NCBI GenBank assembly: GCA_910578185.1
Contig: CAJTPN010000011.1
Span: 65,229-129,228, forward strand
Source: an uncultured Acetatifactor sp.
Lineage (GTDB): Bacteria; Bacillota; Clostridia; Lachnospirales; Lachnospiraceae
Direction of reading: 5' to 3'
Length of the DNA: 64,000 bases
Of the stretch, positions 62,148-64,000 are shown piece after piece; positions within the stretch are counted from its first letter, which is position 1; the number at the start of each line of letters is the position of its first letter. The translations under genes were made by a program, and so were the position numbers. The notes under the pieces are model-generated. The model saw only the letters and a list, made by a program, of their open reading frames with translations, was not told where the DNA came from and did not search any database.

Positions 62148-62852
62148 TCAGTCTCCTTTTCCGGCTACAATAATTGTTGCGCCGTCAGGATTGTCCAAGA
62201 CTTTTTCAAGCACAAATCCTACATTTTGCAACAATTCCATTTCATGCTCCAAGGTCAGTGGAATATCAAAATGAACGAATTGATTGTCCGGTATTGCAAA
62301 CTGCTTTCTCCGTTTTAAGTATGCGCTGTACAATAGTTTCTCTTCTTCATCACAACAGGCAATGTAATCTCCCAAAACAAAAACACCACCACGTTTTAGA
62401 CCATTATAGGCGTTTCGGTACAGTTCCTTTTTGCGTTCCGGCAGAAAATGATGCAGACTTTCAAAAGAAATGACTGCGTCCCACTTTTCGAATCCAAAAT
62501 CGTATTTGAAATAATCCTGACATACTACGGTAAGGCGCTTATCAGAATGCTTTTTCAGCAGCTTATCCAACATGCTTTGACATAGATCCACACCGGTTAC
62601 GTCCATGTTCGGATTTTTTTCCCAGATTTTATCTAATTCCAAACCGGTTCCACATCCTAAGTCTAAAATGTTCCGGCAATCAGAAGGTAAAACTTCCGAA
62701 AACATTTGATAAGATTTTTCCCAAATAGACATATGTTCCTCATAGCCTTTCAATCGCTTTGTAAAAAAATCAGACATCTCCTCTAATGGAGAATCCGATG
62801 TATCGTGAAGCCATTTCTTTAAGTCCTGCAAATATTTTTCATGTGATTCCAT
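62148..62852 (-). CDS. SAM-dependent methyltransferase
   Basis: A 234-residue class I methyltransferase. Motif I is ILDLGCGTGLELDKI, then VTGVDLCQSMLDKLL and WDAVISFESLHHFLPE. It is translationally close to the following methyltransferase gene (3-bp gap), so both may act on one pathway. AGGTGG lies before the ATG. Substrate unknown. Confidence 0.83.
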   Translation of the reverse strand: MESHEKYLQDLKKWLHDTSDSPLEEMSDFFTKRLKGYEEHMSIWEKSYQMFSEVLPSDCRNILDLGCGTGLELDKIWEKNPNMDVTGVDLCQSMLDKLLKKHSDKRLTVVCQDYFKYDFGFEKWDAVISFESLHHFLPERKKELYRNAYNGLKRGGVFVLGDYIACCDEEEKLLYSAYLKRRKQFAIPDNQFVHFDIPLTLEHEMELLQNVGFVLEKVLDNPDGATIIVAGKGD

Positions 62853-62949
62853 ATTTTTTCCACCTCATATATACTTCTATTTCATTTCCACTTCTGTAGT
62901 TTAGAATAGCATACTTTAATACCATATGACACCTTACACATTTTTATAA

Positions 62950-63025
62950 AATAATATGAGCCAATACCAAGTATCAGCTCATATTATTACGAACAACGGA
63001 TGCCCGAATTATGGCATCCGTTGTT
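62950..63025. terminator. Two adjacent perfect hairpins
   Basis: First hairpin: 12-bp arms at 62950-62961 and 62977-62988 (aataatatgagc). Second: 13-bp arms at 62992-63004 and 63013-63025 (aacaacggatgcc). The second lies 11 bp past the stop of the CD3324-type gene (minus) and probably ends its transcript; the first lies between it and the methyltransferase promoter region. Confidence 0.7.
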
Positions 63026-63035
63026 TACTCATTTT

Positions 63036-63308
63036 TCAAGAATACTTTTGTATTCTTAGGATACGCTGTATGCTCTTTTTTGACAGATAATATTTGCAGG
63101 CTAATTCTGAAGTTTTACTTCCGGCAAGGTAATCCTTGTAAATTTGTTGGTTACGCATAAAAAGTTCCTGCTTGATTTGCGTGTTTGTGCCCCATGCCTG
63201 TCTATGTGCCGACTTGCGTGGAATATAAATATTTTCTCCATCAACATACTGCTGTATCAGTTCTATTATCTCAATTGGCAGAATTTCTTCTGCTTTCCTA
63301 TAGCCCAT
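63036..63308 (-). CDS. CD3324-type helix-turn-helix protein
   Basis: A 90-residue protein beginning MGYRKAEEILPIEIIELIQQ (exactly 20 residues), the start of the CD3324 family, with YVDGENIYIPRK and a C-terminal helix-turn-helix (KTSELACKYYLSKKSIQRIL). The family is related to Mor-type activators and probably regulates transcription. No ribosome site is very clear, but the start fits the family. Confidence 0.75.
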   Translation of the reverse strand: MGYRKAEEILPIEIIELIQQYVDGENIYIPRKSAHRQAWGTNTQIKQELFMRNQQIYKDYLAGSKTSELACKYYLSKKSIQRILRIQKYS

Positions 63309-63584
63309 GTTTGCCTCCCAAATTTTATTATCAGGAATAGCATTGGCTATAACAATTATTCACTATTGCAATAGCCAGCGCTATGCAAACATAACATATC
63401 GTTTCATATACAAATCCCCTTTCTAAAGTTTCTTTTTCATAATATCATCTTTGAGAAAATAAATCAAATGAATTAAGAAACACCCTGTTGCTGACCGCAG
63501 GTTATAAACCGTAACAGCGGAGCATTTGCAGACATTCCTTGACCTGCTTACTTTGTGATGGACTTACCCTGACGGAAAAGTTAA
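63309..63584. other. Intergenic region without a gene
   Basis: About 320 bp between the CD3324-type gene and the integrase-like fragment. AT-rich, with no reading frame that looks real and no hairpin of note. Confidence 0.5.
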
Positions 63585-63839
63585 GAAAAAGTTGATCATT
63601 ATATCAACTTTTTCTCAGCGGTTTTACAGCAGTTGTCCCGTTTTGGGGTATTCCCAAAGCAACTGATTAAGTTCAATCCAATGCAGTACATCAAGTTGAA
63701 ACGAAAAGCAGAGGAAATGGATTTGTTCTCAAAGGAAGATATGGAACAGCGTCACGTTTGGTTAGATGATAAAAGTTTCATAAACAACTCTGCAGTAATA
63801 ACATATATTTTTTATAGAAATCCATATGAAAGCGAATAA
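63585..63839 (+). pseudogene. Possible tyrosine-recombinase remnant
   Basis: An open frame from the stop at 63582 to a TAA at 63837 gives 84 residues without an ATG start. The part HYINFFSAVLQQLSRFG, then FNPMQYIKLKRKAEEMD and LFSKEDMEQ, fits the core-binding domain of tyrosine integrases and the linker to the catalytic domain (a pattern like NP...VK..K.....FL..EE). The catalytic Arg-His-Tyr part is missing. It may mark an old integration next to the methyltransferases. The bases after it (63840-64000) hold nothing recognisable. Confidence 0.4.
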
Positions 63840-64000
63840 CATATAATGAAAAGAACTGGGGCTTTACAATAACTATGAGAGTGTTTAAATTATTTTTAGC
63901 AGCTAAATGTAATAAAATGGTTGCAGGTTGAATTGAGTTGTTTTATCGAAAAAAGAACTTTTGATTTAAATGATAAATAAATTAGTAAAAAAATTTTTAC

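Noticed and set aside
1..64000. tRNA, rRNA or known riboswitch genes
   Set aside because: None was recognised while reading the intergenic regions; a covariance-model search would be needed to exclude small RNAs.

Overview
The window looks like the replication-origin region of a Firmicutes chromosome, most likely a Lachnospiraceae (Clostridium cluster XIVa) or a close relative. The evidence is the dnaA-dnaN-yaaA-recF-gyrB-gyrA block on the minus strand facing rpmH-rnpA-yidD-yidC-jag-mnmE-mnmG on the plus strand, with an AT-rich stretch of DnaA boxes between them (about 47.7-48.0 kb). Family assignments come from reading the translated sequences; no database search was possible. No rRNA, tRNA or CRISPR array was recognised.

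Left arm, 1-14 kb. The window opens in the last codons of a methyl-accepting chemotaxis protein, followed by an OxlT-like MFS transporter and a GNAT acetyltransferase. A four-gene operon follows (2754-8648): a TerB_N/TerB_C protein, a BrxD-like (DUF2791) P-loop ATPase, a small GNAT acetyltransferase and an Lhr/BrxHI-like DEVH helicase. Directly downstream is a type II restriction-modification module that closely resembles MunI (MT-A70 adenine methylase, Xre-type controller, and an endonuclease with D83/E98/K100). Two identical 47-bp hairpin elements flank the module. Together these make a small defence island. Housekeeping and transport genes follow: GNAT, cytidylate-kinase-like, a split chromate transporter and a HIT protein.

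14-36 kb. A GH4 glycosidase; a large secreted transglutaminase-like protein with duplicated wall-binding-type modules and a long array of about 90-residue repeats; an AgrA/AgrC-type two-component system with two ABC exporters, whose own promoter carries a candidate LytTR site; an XpaC-TelA pair; and an operon of an unknown protein, RtcB RNA ligase, MoxR ATPase and a metallopeptidase/VWA protein. A MATE exporter follows.

36-56 kb. Two small membrane proteins, a CPA2 antiporter, then the origin block. Between mnmE and mnmG lies the wreck of a SUKH/SMI1-KNR4-like gene. rsmG, normally downstream of and co-directional with mnmG, is here inverted and paired with a DHH phosphoesterase; parA/parB are not in the window.

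56-64 kb. A soluble DegS/DegU-like pair whose promoter carries a perfect palindrome at the predicted start site, an unknown 151-residue protein, a GNAT, a DUF1062 protein, two SAM methyltransferases, a CD3324-type HTH protein and what may be a tyrosine-integrase remnant.

Repeats are a theme. A dispersed 60-90 bp element occurs three times (6356, 25768, 54811), one copy directly upstream of the helicase start. Three short in-frame tandem repeats lie in coding sequence: 18 bp at the end of dnaA, 18 bp at the end of an ABC transporter gene, and 36 bp inside the histidine kinase.
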